Below, piece after piece: positions 1-11,840 of a stretch of 64,000 bases of DNA. Each line of letters begins with the position of its first letter. Position 1 is the first letter of the stretch. The notes beneath the pieces were generated by a model. It did not search any database. It worked only from the letters and a program-made list of their open reading frames with translations, and was not told the DNA's origin. This DNA comes from Diplolepis rosae (lineage: Eukaryota; Arthropoda; Insecta; Hymenoptera; Diplolepididae): positions 16,988,001 through 17,052,000 of the forward strand of contig JAPYXD010000680.1 in NCBI GenBank assembly GCA_030998225.1, read 5' to 3'. Both the position numbers and the translations under genes were made by a program.

Positions 1-1072
1 CATATCCACGGAAGATATTATCAGATTCGCAGCCACAAGCCTCAAATGCCCTATCATGGAAGCACGACGTTTTGTTCACAAAGATGAAAAAGGAGAAAAA
101 GTCCCTTCCACTACAGTTCAAATAAAATTTGAAGGACAGGAGATTCCAGATTTCATCGATCTTTTTCATATGAGAATCAAGGTAGACCCATACATTACAC
201 AACCTAAACTATGTTATTCTTGTTCTAGGTTTGGTCACGTGGCAAACCAATGCAAAAACCCTCGCTGCCGCTTCTGTGGATCGCCTCCCCATGAGAAGGA
301 TCAGGTTTGTCCACAAATTAATGGACCATACACTTGTTTGAATTGTAAAGGCTCTCATCTTGTTTCAGATAAAAACTGCCCGGTCTTTAAAGAGCAATCC
401 ACTATTAGAAAAATAGCGGCCTTTAGGAACATTCCTATTAAAGAGGCTTCTCAGTTATTCCATCAAGAAAAAAGGCAGTCTGGGACCAACAATACCCCAT
501 TTGAACCCAACTATCTGTATAATAAAAAATCTATCCTGTATAACAGCTCAGCTCAGCCTTCTCCTAGATTTGATTATTCTAACTTTCCTGGTTTGGGGGA
601 GGTCGATCTTGACTCCCCATTGGGAAATCCTTGCCTTTCAAATGTGCCATCATATGCCGGTATGGCTTCTTCCAATCCCAAATCCCCCATGAAATCCCCT
701 CATAAACAAAATCACAATTCACGTGCTACAATACAAAAAACCCGTCAACGGCTTGGTTTTACTTCTGGCGGACTCCCTTTACAACCACCAAATCTTGAAC
801 TACAAAATTTGTCCCTCAACACTGTTTCTCAGCCCAATTCGGGAATCTTGCACCGTAATCCTCATCCCTTAACTAACTCGAATCAGAATCACACCCGTCC
901 TTCATTCTCTAGAGATACTGAACCCCCTTCCACTTCGTTGCATGATAACCATAAGTCTCTCACCCCTCAATTGGCTCAATCCTTTTCACAAATAATGTCA
1001 TTAATGATGCATCTCTTAAATCAACTTACCCCATTGCTATCTATGGTCGGCCAATATAATCCCACAATTTGA
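1..1072 (+). CDS. Retrotransposon ORF1 (gag-like, zinc-knuckle protein), 5' end outside window
   Basis: This is the nucleic-acid-binding ORF1 protein of a non-LTR retrotransposon. The frame is open to the left edge: codons before the first ATG at position 56 are uninterrupted, so the true start lies outside the window. Counting from that ATG there are 338 residues. Three Cys/His knuckles follow each other: CYSCSRFGHVANQC at about residue 53 (CX2CX4HX4C), CRFCGSPPHEKDQVC, and CLNCKGSHLVSDKNC. The rest is low-complexity, rich in Ser, Pro and Asn. ORF1 proteins of the I and Jockey types package the element RNA, and this layout is typical of them. ORF2 starts 81 bases after the TGA. The frame is undamaged, which suggests a young copy. 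Confidence 0.9.
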   Translation, partial: ISTEDIIRFAATSLKCPIMEARRFVHKDEKGEKVPSTTVQIKFEGQEIPDFIDLFHMRIKVDPYITQPKLCYSCSRFGHVANQCKNPRCRFCGSPPHEKDQVCPQINGPYTCLNCKGSHLVSDKNCPVFKEQSTIRKIAAFRNIPIKEASQLFHQEKRQSGTNNTPFEPNYLYNKKSILYNSSAQPSPRFDYSNFPGLGEVDLDSPLGNPCLSNVPSYAGMASSNPKSPMKSPHKQNHNSRATIQKTRQRLGFTSGGLPLQPPNLELQNLSLNTVSQPNSGILHRNPHPLTNSNQNHTRPSFSRDTEPPSTSLHDNHKSLTPQLAQSFSQIMSLMMHLLNQLTPLLSMVGQYNPTI

Positions 1073-1153
1073 ATTTGAACTTCATTTTCATTTTGACAGA
1101 ATCCTGTCACATTACCCATTTGACCTGCTGTTTTGCCCCCTGTTCTTTGAATC

Positions 1154-4100
1154 TTGTCCTTCTTATCCATATATACCTTTAAAACCCTTATTATGGCAAG
1201 AGGAAAATATTTAAATATTCTACAGTGGAATTGTCGCAGTGTCAACAATAAAAGGGGCCCTCTAGAAAAAATTTCCAATGGCTTTGACATTATTCTGTTA
1301 AATGAAACTTGGTTGAAACCTCATTCAAAATTTCATCTTCGTAATTTCAACATTATTAGGAAGGACCGACTATCTCGACAGGGAGGAGGACTGCTGATTG
1401 CATTGAGGAACGACATCCCCTTCAAGCAAGTGGACCTAAACACAAACTTTAACGATAAACTTGAATTGCTAGCAATAACTATTCCGACAGAACTTGGTCA
1501 AATATTGGTCATTAATGTTTATAGAAATCCTCGTACCCCTGCCCATGACATTGATTGGTCTTTCTTCTTTGACTCTCTGTCAACCTTTTCCTACATTCTC
1601 ATTGGGGGTGACCTCAACTCTCATCATCAGTCTTGGGGTTGTGATCATGCTTGCCCTTCAGGGATCGCCCTTTCAGATGCCATTTCAAATTCTAACCTTA
1701 ATATATTAAATAATGGCAAACCCACTTTAACTCCTCGTCCAGGTCAATCAAATACAGCAATCGACCTTACATTGGTTTCTTTTAACTTAAGACCACTCTC
1801 ATCTTGGTCAACTTTAGTTGATCGAATGGGTAGTGATCATTCTCCCATTTCAATTAATATTGGAATTCCATTTATTTTCTATCAATTTTTCTCTCATAAA
1901 TATAATTTGAATAGGGTAGATTGGAGGGTCTTCAGGAGTGAACTGTTGGCTGTTCATGAGGAGAACGAGCTTCCCCTCTTATCTAATTCCTTGAGCATCT
2001 TGGATGCCTATCAGAAATTTGTTAAGGACATTGATGATGCCCTTCATAAGGCTGACCCCAGATTAGACAGGAAACCATCTAGGAAAAAATTTTACCCCTC
2101 CTCCCCCCCCTGGTGGAACCAGGAGTGCGACAGGTTGGTTAGGATTAGATTGGCTAAGCTGAAACATTACCTAGCTAAATCTGATTATGAAAGTTTTATT
2201 GATTACCAAAAATTTAGTGCACAAACCACTAAAAGGCTCAAAATCATTAAGCGTTCAAGTTTCAAAGCCTTTTGCGAATCTCTTTCCTTTAATTCTCCGT
2301 TAACTAACGTTTGGAACAAGATCCAGGGGTTCAGACATAGATTACTTAATCCACCTTCGATCACAACGTGCCCTCTTAATCAGGAAGTCTTGGAGGACAT
2401 GGATGCTTACATTCACAGCTTCCTGGAAATGTCTAATGACTTTTCCGGCTTGGATATTCCTTCTCTTACAGAAACAAATGTTGATGATCTCCTCAACTCC
2501 CCTGTACGTTTACCTCCTGTCGTCTCTAATTCTGACCATGCTCATGACCTTTTTTATCCCCCCTTCACTTTGGATGAACTAAAATACACTTTACGTAATG
2601 TCAAACCTAAATCTTCACCAGGCATGGACAGGGTGAACTTTGAGGTGATTCTTCACCTCCCGGAATCATCCTTGAGTCGCTTACTGCTTATACTGAATGC
2701 TATCTTTGAGGGACATCTCTTTCCTGATTCTTGGAAGAATTTTCTTATATTTCTCCTACCTAAAACCACCCGCAGGAAATTTAGACCTATAGCCCTAGCT
2801 TCTTGTTTTTTAAAGATTTTAGAAAAACTCATCTTCTACAGATTGAACCATTGGATAGAGAATAATAACATTCTTTCCCCTTTCCAATATGGCTTTAGGA
2901 AAAACAGGTCTTGTGCCGATAATTTGGGTATTCTTTCTTCTGATTTACATCTATCTCTCGCAACTAACCGTATTACAGCAGCTCTTTTCCTGGATGTAAG
3001 CGCTGCCTATGACAATGTCATTCCTTCAATCCTGGTTCAGGACCTCCTCCACCTCGGCTTACCTCCAAAAATCTGTAAATTTATTCATAATCTCACAAGC
3101 GAACGATATATTTCCTTTAGAATTAATGGACACAATAAAGGTCCTTTCTGTCTGAGAAAGGGTCTTCCGCAGGGATGCATCCTTAGCCCTGTTCTTTATA
3201 CGATTTACACACGTAATGCACATTCGGTGCTTTCCCCTGGCTGTAAAATTTTAGAATTTGCTGATGACATTGTCATTTATTTTTCAGGTGACAAAATTCA
3301 GGAATGTATTTCCACTCTTCAGAGAAACCTGGCGAATCTAAATGATTTTTTCAGGCAGAGAGGTCTTTCAATTTCTCCTTCGAAGTCTAAACTAGTTGTT
3401 TTCCCGGTTGCATTCAATGAGCTTCCGGATGATCTTGTGATCACTATAGATGATCAATTTATTTATCCATCAGAAGACACAAAATTCCTAGGTCTCTACT
3501 TTCATTGTACTTTATCTTGGAACTCACACTTTTCGAACTTAATTTCTCGAGGCCAACAAGTCCTCAATATAATTAAATACTTATGTGGTACTTGGTGGGG
3601 GTCTCACCCTCGTATCTTGTCGTTACTGTTTCGCTCATTGGCAAGAAGCTTTCTGGAGTATGGCTGTCATGCATTATCTATTTTCAAAGAAGACAAACTT
3701 TTTACTAAACTTACAAAACTACACAATAAATTCTTGCGAACCATCTTGGGTTTTAGAATCTCTACTCCCATAGTGGTTATGCAGGCGGAATTGGGGGAGT
3801 TGCCACTCATAGACAGATTCCAATTACTTTCCGATAAATTCCTGATCAAATGTTTCTGTATTTCAAATCACCCAGTCTTCAATACTTTAGAACAACTGTA
3901 TTACACTACTAAATACAATCAAACACAATATAATTTAGATAAAGGGTTCCTTTTGCTTAAGTCCTTTTTTAAGCTAAAGGGATTTCGGGAAAAGGTTCTT
4001 AGCTCTACTATTCCTATATATTATCTCTGTCCCTATGAAGTGAAATTTTTCCAACCCACAATTGATCTATCCTCTGGTCTCATTTTTCAAAATAGTAGAT

Positions 4101-5034
4101 CCCCTAACTTTACTTTTAACAATTTTATCACTAACGAATTTCCTAATCATATTCTCTTTTTTACTGATGGATCTAAACAGCCAGATTCTCGAGCAGGAGC
4201 CGCATTATACTCCCCACATTTAAGTCTTGAAATTCAATTTAAATTATCGGAACACGCCTCTATTTATTCTGCGGAGGCTATAGCTATAGGAGAGGCAATA
4301 CAGTACATTCTAGATCATAACATTTCAAACTCATTAATATGCTCCGACTCTAGAAGTGTTTTGGAGGCGACCTTTAGATCTAACCCCTCCTCTCTCACTT
4401 CTCATTTAATTTTCAAAATCCGTAATCTTTTATACTTAGCAAACCAGAACAAACTCAATATTTCGTTGATTTGGATTCCTGGTCATATAGGAATAGATGG
4501 TAATGAAGTTGTAGACTCTCTGGCTAAAAATGCTACTATTGATGGCCAAATCATGGAATTTTCTCTCGCACACACAGATGTTTGGTCCTCCACGCATCTG
4601 CTTCAACATAACTCAACTGTAGGTAAATGGCTTGAGGTATCTGAGACCAGGAGTGTGGGTCGCTATTATTTTAAAAATTTTTTTAATCCAGATAAATCAA
4701 ATAAACTATGGTTTTCTAAATTAAACCTGGACAGGAGTTTCATTGTTACTATTTATAGATTAAGAGCTAACCATTATAGTCTAGCGGCCAGTTTGGCAAG
4801 AAAAATTTTATTGAATCTGATGAGTGTCCCCATTGTGGATTCCCCGGTGAGGACATTAATCATGTCTTGTGGGCTTGCCCTAATTACTCCGACTCTCGTA
4901 AAGTCTTAGAGGCCTCCTTAATAAAAATCAAATGTTTCCCGCCGTACTCTATAGAACCTTTTTTATATAATCCTGCAAGTAAACCCGTCTCCTATATCTT
5001 AAGATTTTTTAAGGAGAACAAGTTACTCATATAA
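1154..5034 (+). CDS. Retrotransposon ORF2: endonuclease, reverse transcriptase, RNase H; one frameshift near 4800
   Basis: This is the polyprotein of an I-type non-LTR element. The open frame runs 1154-4909, and the ATG at 1193 is an equally good start because the endonuclease begins right after it. Visible domains: APE-type endonuclease at about residues 20-235 (QWNCRS, NETW, GGDLN, GSDHSP); reverse transcriptase at about 480-760 (SSPGMDRV, LDVSAAYD, GLPQGCILSP, FADDIVIY); RNase H at about 1000-1130 with Asp-Glu-Asp-Asp (FTDGS, SAEAIAI, SDSRS, GNEVVDSLAK). Near 4800 the frame drops by one base in an A-run. In the -1 frame the reading continues as a Cys/His finger (CPHCGFPGEDINH...C) and ends at TAA 5032-5034. 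The RNase H domain places it in the I group rather than Jockey or R1. All catalytic motifs look intact. Confidence 0.93.
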
Positions 5035-5340
5035 ACAATTATTAGTTTCGTATTCAGTCATATTCATACTTGTATCCTTCGTTTTATATTGTATTTGCAT
5101 TTTGCATTCTCTTTTAAACACAGATCCACCTACTTGGCCCGCCTGGCGTTAAAATTAAGAAACGCCTATAGACATTCCTTTTCAAATATCTTGTGAAAAG
5201 TTAACCAACCCTGAGGCTCCATCTCTAATAGACATGGCCAAATAGGTCGCTTATTCTCAGCAAGGAGATTGTACACTCTCCGGACCTAGGCTATCACTTC
5301 TCCTCCCTGCTTTCAATTGGGAGTGACAAAGAAAGAAAGA

Positions 5341-5766
5341 AGAAGATGAAATCTCGGAACGTGACACTATTTTTAAATTGAGAAAGTGTTCTTCAACCGA
5401 GTTTGAATTGTTTTCAAAATTAGGTATTTTCACGTAAACGACTATATAAATGAAATACAATTAAATGATAATTAAATATAATATTAATAAATAAAATAAA
5501 CTTCGCTTCGTCGAATACTTAGGGTAAAACAAACCATTCGTTGCCATTGAAAATATTTATATTTGACATAAATTAAAATTTATTTTATAAAATATTTATA
5601 TGATGTTTAATAATAATAAATATTTTTTTTAAATCATGAAGAGAAAAATTCAAGTTTTGATTTGATTTTTCAATCAAAATGATAATAAATTCAAATAGTA
5701 TCAAAAAAAATTTAATAAACTTTTTTCAGTTATTCATCACTTGTTTGCTTAAGTGTTGAGAGAATT
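5341..5766. other. AT-rich spacer
   Basis: Very AT-rich sequence between the retrotransposon and the last exon of the minus-strand gene. It would include the 3' UTR of that gene. I see no gene or repeat in it. Confidence 0.5.
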
Positions 5767-8700
5767 TTAGACGCTCTTACAATCAAGTACTCTTAAACAC
5801 TTGGATATAATAAACTGAACTTGCTTAAAATTTACTATGACTAGACTCTCTAGCTGCTTTTTCCATGTTTCAATGTTCTTCTGACGATTTGTACTATCTA
5901 ACTTTTTTATACATAATTTCTGCTTATAATTACTAGTTACTTTCTCTCCCAGTGCCCCATCCAAAGAATCATAGCACCCTTTTGAAAATTTATTCACAGC
6001 ATTTTCCAAAATAAGAAAGAGAAAAAGTAATTCATGCATAACATTAACATTATGAAGTGATGCATTCATAATTTTAATCCTTTTAATCAAATCAGTAATC
6101 ACTACTTCACAAATGATTGGAGAATCACATAATTCTTCCAAAAATCGTGTTCCTTTCTCCCAAATTATCGGCTGCAATAAAACATATATTAAAACACTTA
6201 ATAATAAAAAAAACATTTAAATAGCATTTTTTAATGTTATTAAAAACCTTTTTCATATAATTCATGCTGACAAGATCAAGCACTTTTTTTACAAGCGGAG
6301 ATCGATATTTCATTTTTATTTCCTGCTCTGTTTTCAAAACGTGCATTTCCCTTATTGAAGAAAATGCAACCTTTATTTGTGACTCCATATCGCACGTAAT
6401 TTCTTCTTGGTTCAATAAAATATTCTCTAAATATTTTAAAACCATTTCAAAATATGATTCTAAATTTTGTTTACTGTAATTCAGACCTGCAACTGTAAAA
6501 ATATTTTCCGCGCCATAATATCTTAATAAGAAATTGAAGTCTGCAGTCAAAATTTGGTTCTTCTAGTTAGAAATGCCCGTGAATAAGTTAGCACTCCGAC
6601 CATAAAAAATCCAAAATTTTTTTGGTGGAATCATTTGTTGCTCGTAGGTGGTACTCGTCGACTTTTGGTGGTCAAACTTGCAGAAAGTGCAGAATTTTCA
6701 AAGTTGGAGTGCTAACTCCAAATGTTAATATTTTTCAAAATCTCTTTTTGGAATTTTATACATGTTATATTCTCTTTAATTTTCTTTCATTATTCAAAGG
6801 GAAATATCATTCTTTAACAGCTAACTCAAATCAGCATCACATTTATTATATGAAAAACAAAGATTCTTGAAATTTAAAAAAAATTCTTTTTGAAAGCGCT
6901 TCATGATCGTTTGTTGGTCGTTTAGAGGTGGTTTCTGGCGATAGGTATGGTAACAATTTTGGCAGATATTCATTTTCCAAACAATCTGTCACAGTGTCAC
7001 ATAATTCCAGTAACATAGTTGATAGATTTTGACAAAAATAATTTAAGGGCATGTGATACTTTACCGTAAGAGCAATTTAGTTTCGCCAACTTTACGTCCA
7101 CAATCGTAAGAATATTTTGAAAAACACTAGTCTATTGATCTCCATCTATTAGAAAACAAAGGTAAATTGACTAGTTTTCGTCAAAAATATTCATTATTGT
7201 GGACTCAAAGTTGGCGAAACTAAATTGCTCTTACGGTAAAGTATCACATGCCCTTAAAAATTATTTTTGCCCAAATTCAATCAACTATATATGTTTCTGG
7301 AATTATGTTCGAAAAATTATTTTGAAATCAGGGTTCCGACCCAAAATTTGATTACTTTTCGTTACTATAAGTAATAAAATAAGCGTAATTTAATAGATGA
7401 TTGAACAATTTGAATAGTTTTTTATTATTTTGCGTTTTTGAATTGCGTGCCAAGTATACACAATTTTAACCATCAAATAACAAAAACTACCACCTAGCAA
7501 CCACCAAACGATCATCAAACGACGACCAAACGATTCCAAAAAGAGATTTTGAAAAATATTAACGTTTGGAGTGCAGCGTGAAGTTAGCACTCCAACTTTG
7601 AAAATTCTACAGTTTTTGAAATTTTGACCACCAACAGTCGAAAACTACCACCTAACCACCAAACGATTCTACTAAAAAAAGTTCGGATTTTTTATGGTCG
7701 GAATGCTAACTTCACGGACATCTGTTAGAACTCAATTGCCAGAGCTGGGTAAAATGGTTCTCAAAATGTATTTAAAATGTAAAATGCAAAATAGTTTCGC
7801 AAAATCCATTTAAAATGCAAAATAGAAAATGGTTTCCTATTTTCTATTTAAAATGAAAAATGCAAAAAGTATATTTGAAATAGGTTAGTACGAAACGCAA
7901 AATGGATTTTTAATAATACAAAAAATTACATCAAGAATATTTATTATTTTTTGCGGATGTGTTCATTTGCTTTAAGTAGCAATTGCTTCTCGAATATTGC
8001 GTCCTCCATGGATCTTCTTTTTGGGCGCAAAATCATGCCTGCGTAACTAAATAGTAAAATAAAATCAGTGTTTCGAAAAATGTCTGCCTGCGCGCGCAGC
8101 GCGTGTTGGCTTCCCGCTGGAGAAATTCTGCCATCGGCTGTAAACTGGCGCGCAATTCAATATATAATTAAATAATTTCGATTTTAAATCGCGTGCCAAA
8201 TTTTGACCAATAACAGCATTTCTCCGGTGGGAAGCCAACATGTGCTTTTACTTGTCCAGGGCAGAACCAAAAAAAAAACTAGAAAATAGTATTCTGTGTT
8301 GAAAATAGGTTGAAAACCTATTTAAAATGGAAAATGCAAAATGGTTTTCTTCTTCCTATTTAAAATACAAAATGGAAAATGACATTTTGCATTTCAAATA
8401 GGTATTTGAAATGGATTAATTTGAAATAGTTACCCAGCTCTGCCAATTGCATAGTTTTGAACGAAAACAAACGTTTCTATTAGTATCGGTTTCAACGGCA
8501 AAAAGTAAGGCTTTTTACCTGTCTCTGAATTATTCGTTACTGTCTGGAAAATGTTTTTCGCAAGTAAAGGTCGAAATTTCCCTTCCTTTGTGTGAAAAAT
8601 TTCATCTTGACAATACAAATCACGTTTAGTCCCATATTTTCTATGTTTAGTGCACTTTTTACTTTCAAAATCAAATTTCATTGGAGACTCATCTAAAAAT

Positions 8701-9521
8701 TATAAAATTTTCAAAATTATTTATTGCGTTAAAAATAAATTTCAGAATTACGCTTTTCAAGAATTTCAAAATCTTTTCTAACTTTATGATTCCGATTTTT
8801 GATATTTCTAACTGAAATGACAACTTTCTAAATGTATAAAAAATATTTCGAACATTCGTTTACTCTTCTATTAAAAAAGAATGGGTTTAATACGTGATTG
8901 TTCTGACGAATCGGATTGTGAAGTACGTGATTCAATCCAACAGACAAGTTCTTTTTTTCTTGTGTTGCAGAGCTTTACTTTTTGATCCAAATTTCTTTCT
9001 TTAAGATCTTGATAATTCGTCATAGTTTTCGATGCAAGAGAGTCAGGTTTCGTTGATGATGATTCTTAAAACGAAAATAACCCAAGAGTACATTTAAAAA
9101 AACTATTTAAATTGTTGAAATCTTTTAATGAAATGATGGAGGCCAACATCAATATGTGAAATATTTATATAATGCCAACAAAACTACTAAAAAACCTTTG
9201 GAAGATACACTTACGACTTTCCAAAACAGCAATTGGGTCTTCAGAATTTATAAATTTGATAGTTTCATATGCACTATCTTCTTTGGAATACTCCTCGAAT
9301 CCTTTCTTGTCTCCGAGTTCATTATTATCACTGAGATTAAAATCTGTAGAACTAGAATCGTCGTCATAGTAAGTGTCTTGAGTAGAAGGAAATTCTGAAA
9401 ATTCCTGCATTATATCTAAAAATTCGCTTCGAGTATGATTTTGAATTATTTTGGATTTTATTCGTTTTGAATTCCATCCAAAAATTTCGTCACTTTTATC
9501 ACAGAAGGGATAATTTGTCAT
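5767..9521 (-). CDS. Unrecognised five-exon gene, about 449 aa
   Basis: I do not recognise this protein. Exons on the minus strand: 9521-9215, 9064-8894, 8692-8519, 6540-6248 and 6171-5767. All introns are GT-AG and all phases agree (1, 1, 1, 0), giving one frame of 450 codons with stop. The exon 1 donor (GTAAGTG), exon 3 donor (GTAAAAAG) and the acceptors before exons 4 and 5 (CTGCAG, TTGCAG) are strong; the exon 2 donor is weak and 8927 is a phase-compatible alternative. The start ATG is preceded by an in-frame TGA 12 codons upstream. The N-terminal third is acidic and Ser-rich (YYDDDSSSTDF), the middle is basic, and the last 230 residues look mostly alpha-helical (for example HELLFLFLILENAVNKF). 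No signal peptide. Intron 3 is 2 kb and filled with transposons. Menin starts 4.4 kb away in the opposite direction. Confidence 0.66.
6578..7722. mobile_element. Foldback element in intron 3 of the unknown gene
   Basis: The two ends are long inverted repeats. The left end has CCCGTGAATAAGTTAGCACT followed by CCGACCATAAAAAATCC; the right end is its complement, reading GGTCGGAATGCTAACTTCACG. The arms cover about 6578-6760 and 7538-7722, with several kinds of damage. A separate TTAA element sits inside it at 7043-7257. No coding sequence was seen, so it is a non-autonomous element. Confidence 0.7.
7043..7257. mobile_element. TTAA-flanked MITE, family F1, copy 1
   Basis: Begins TTAAGGGCATGTGATACTTT and ends with the complement, closing on TTAA at 7254-7257. 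The inverted arms are about 85 bp. The TTAA on both sides is the target-site signature of piggyBac-type transposition. Two relatives lie at 42352-42898 and 46651-46932. Confidence 0.82.
7740..8442 (-). mobile_element. hAT-type element, non-autonomous, with transposase remnant
   Basis: Terminal inverted repeats are CAGAGCTGGGTAA at 7740 and TTACCCAGCTCTG ending at 8442. They are flanked by 8-bp target duplications differing at one base: TCAATTGC (7732-7739) and CCAATTGC (8443-8450). Eight-base duplications and CAGAG-type ends are typical of hAT elements. On the minus strand at about 7954-8054 a remnant reads LFSYAGMILRPKRRSMEDA and continues to FEKQLLLKANEHI, which resembles the C-terminal dimerisation segment of hAT transposases. 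Most of the interior is degenerate ATTTAAAATG-type sequence. Confidence 0.88.
8085..8265. repeat. Inverted repeat nested in the hAT element
   Basis: GTTGGCTTCCCGCTGGAGAA near 8105 is matched by the complementary TTTCTCCGGTGGGAAGCCAA near 8219. The surrounding sequence is richer in GC than its neighbours, which suggests a separate small element inserted in the hAT copy. Confidence 0.55.
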
Positions 9522-9599
9522 TTTACTTTGAATACAATCAAGAAGAAACGAAATTATTCATTAATAGTATATTGTACAACAAAGGGGAGAAGTTGGTAA

Positions 9600-9960
9600 T
9601 TTAAGGAGAGTGCGATGTTTACATTTCGAGCCGAGTGCGCAATGCGAGCCAAAGCCTCGAACTGTAAACATCGCACGAGATTTTAAATGACCTTACCCCC
9701 GTGTTGTACACGATACTTTATAAAACAAAAGCATGTTTTTCTCGCTTTTTGACGCGTGTTTTGCGGGTGTAAAGTTTGTCATTTAAATCCTGCGGACGTA
9801 AATAGGGAGTGGGGGGTGCTTAAATAACTACTTTTAAGGCAACTGGATGGAACTGCATCCCTATCTATGCCCGCAGGGCTTAAATGACATACTTTACGCC
9901 CACAAAACACGCGTCAAAAAGCGAGAAAAACATGCTTGTGTTGTATAAATTTTATTTTAA
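9600..9960. repeat. Foldback element(s) upstream of the unknown gene
   Basis: Two inverted repeats adjoin. A small one pairs GTGCGATGTTTAC (about 9610) with GTAAACATCGCAC (about 9665). A larger one pairs CATGTTTTTCTCGCTTTTTG near 9732 with its complement ending near 9940; these arms are about 55 bp and include GACGCGTGTTTTGCGGGTGT. No coding sequence. It lies just beyond the 5' end of the unknown gene, so promoter effects are possible but unproven. Confidence 0.65.
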
Positions 9961-10129
9961 TTTCACTTTTTATATATTTGAAGTGAAGAATAATCATTTT
10001 TACTTTTTTTTAATTACTAACTTTACGTATTTTAGAACTTTTTGTCACACTAAAGTTTAGGTACCGCACTCTGAAATTTGTTACAGTTGAGGCGAATTTA
10101 AACCGTTTTTTACATTCTTATCATATGAT

Positions 10130-10430
10130 ACACCGTGCCAATGGGTTTGAAATGTCTCCTTTTATACTACTCCGTAGGGGGGAGCCATAATTCTTCCTTA
10201 ATGCGTCGCATCATAACGAGAGTGAATGAGACAAAAATATATTTTTTTCTACTAGCGGGCCATAAAGTGGACTTTATTGCCCCGTGTGGGGCAAACAAAT
10301 CTACTTTCTGACCCTATAGTAGAAAAAAAAATCGTGTGCAACGCGGGAAAAACATTTATTTTCCCTAGTTGCACAATGTACTATTGTCTCCCTCAGTCTC
10401 GTTATGACGCGATGCATACGCTCTGATGGG
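10130..10430. repeat. Repeat family Y, copy 1
   Basis: Contains CTACTAGCGGGCCATAAAGT, then GCCCCGTGTGGGGC, and CCCTAGTTGCACAATGTACT. The same block is the centre of the large palindrome at 33530-33790. The outer parts (CATAACGAGA... and TCTCGTTATGACGCGATGCA) are also complementary, so this copy is itself a foldback unit. Confidence 0.72.
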
Positions 10431-11597
10431 CAGAGATGGATACATATAATACATTAGGTATATTACACGGTTACTACGTATATTACGTCCTTAGTTTTTT
10501 ACACAACGTATTTTTTATATGGCGGGGGGCTGAATTATTCAAAATACGTATTTTACTTCGTGTATAAAACCATGTATTTCACGTAAAAAATCTCGAGTGA
10601 TGCGTCACAACCAGGGGTATGCATCAGCCCGTATTTTACGATTCTAACTGAATCCCGTTAATGTCACGAGTTGCATTCTTAAGTTAATTGACCGAATACT
10701 CACGGGCGGCGCTAACTGTACCATCACTCCCGGTTTTCCTGTTGTTCTTTATGGGATAGGTGACGGTTTTTGATTAATTTTTAAATAAGAGAAGAAGATA
10801 AATGTCGCAAAACATGAAAAAATTAAGTGATGTACAAATTTAAATAATTAAAATTATATTTTTGATTTGAAGAGTTATTAACTCGCTAAAACCTAGTTGT
10901 AAATAGGTTAATAAATACACAACCGTAAGAACTATAAATTCGAGGTTTTGAATAAATTTCATATTTATTTATATAATAAATACCTATATTTAGTAAATCG
11001 ATATATTTGTAAGTTCATTTTTCCCTTAAACCAACATAATTATTATTAACTATTTCCAAAATATACATTTTTAATCACCTTATTTTATATTCTATATTCT
11101 TTAATTATTCATAATAATTTCCAGTTAATTACATTTCTAATCGACTTCATTTCTTGTTTAGAATTTTTCATTTTTTTTCATTTTCAAGTTAGTTTTGCCT
11201 CAAAAACATAATATAAATGCAGTGATATATAGACAATTAATTATAAAAATTAAAAATAAAGTTATTATTCAATGCCATAAAGGAATGAAAGAGATATTAA
11301 TATTAGCTGAATATTTCAAAATAGTTTTTGTACGAGATTAATATGAATAAAAAGGGGAAAATTTAATTCAAAATATTCAAGTACACTGTAAAAAATTTCA
11401 GCGGAATTTTACATCGCCAGACGAGGGACATAAAATGACCCTCATTGGACGGTGTAAAATTACGGATGGAATGAAAATTACAGACATTTTGTAAATTACT
11501 ATCCTTCATCTTCATCGTAGAACTCCATCTAGTCATGAATTTTACGAACTGCTACTGTAATATTCCTAACCTTGTCCGTAATTATACGTAACTTGGA
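10431..11597. other. AT-rich intergenic sequence
   Basis: From 10440 to 10600 there are many short TACGTATT/AATACGTA words. The rest is AT-rich and featureless except for a possible element end, GTACACTGTAAAAAATTTC, at about 11383. No gene was seen. Confidence 0.45.
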
Positions 11598-11840
11598 TAG
11601 AGTTCTAAATTTCTCGGACATTTAAAATCCGGTCACGTTCTCGTGACTGTAACCGTCATTTTAAGACAACTTGAGAATTTAAGGGAATTTTACCATACCT
11701 TCACCAATATTTTCTTTATCATTAAACCTTATAATATTGTAAATTTATTTCCAAACACTATGAATTGCAATAATGAAGGTTTCATAAAAATAAACTACGA
11801 AAATGTCAAGTTTTATCGGAATTAGAATAGTTATCGGAAT

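Larger units (their letters stand above)
1..5340 (+). mobile_element. I-type non-LTR retrotransposon, nearly intact, 5' end cut by window
   Basis: ORF1 and ORF2 belong to one element. The 3' untranslated part after 5034 includes higher-complexity sequence to about 5340, ending near a GAAAGAAAGAAGAAGA stretch that could be its tail. The exact 3' boundary and a target-site duplication cannot be seen because the 5' end is missing. Only one coding lesion was found over 5 kb, so the insertion appears recent. Confidence 0.8.

Noticed and set aside
1021..1290. Minus-strand 89-codon frame over the ORF1/ORF2 junction
   Set aside because: Shadow of the retrotransposon coding frames; no coding features of its own.
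4790..4815. Programmed -1 frameshift in ORF2
   Set aside because: The required shift is -1, but no X XXY YYZ slippery heptamer is in register. A one-base deletion in the A-run is simpler.
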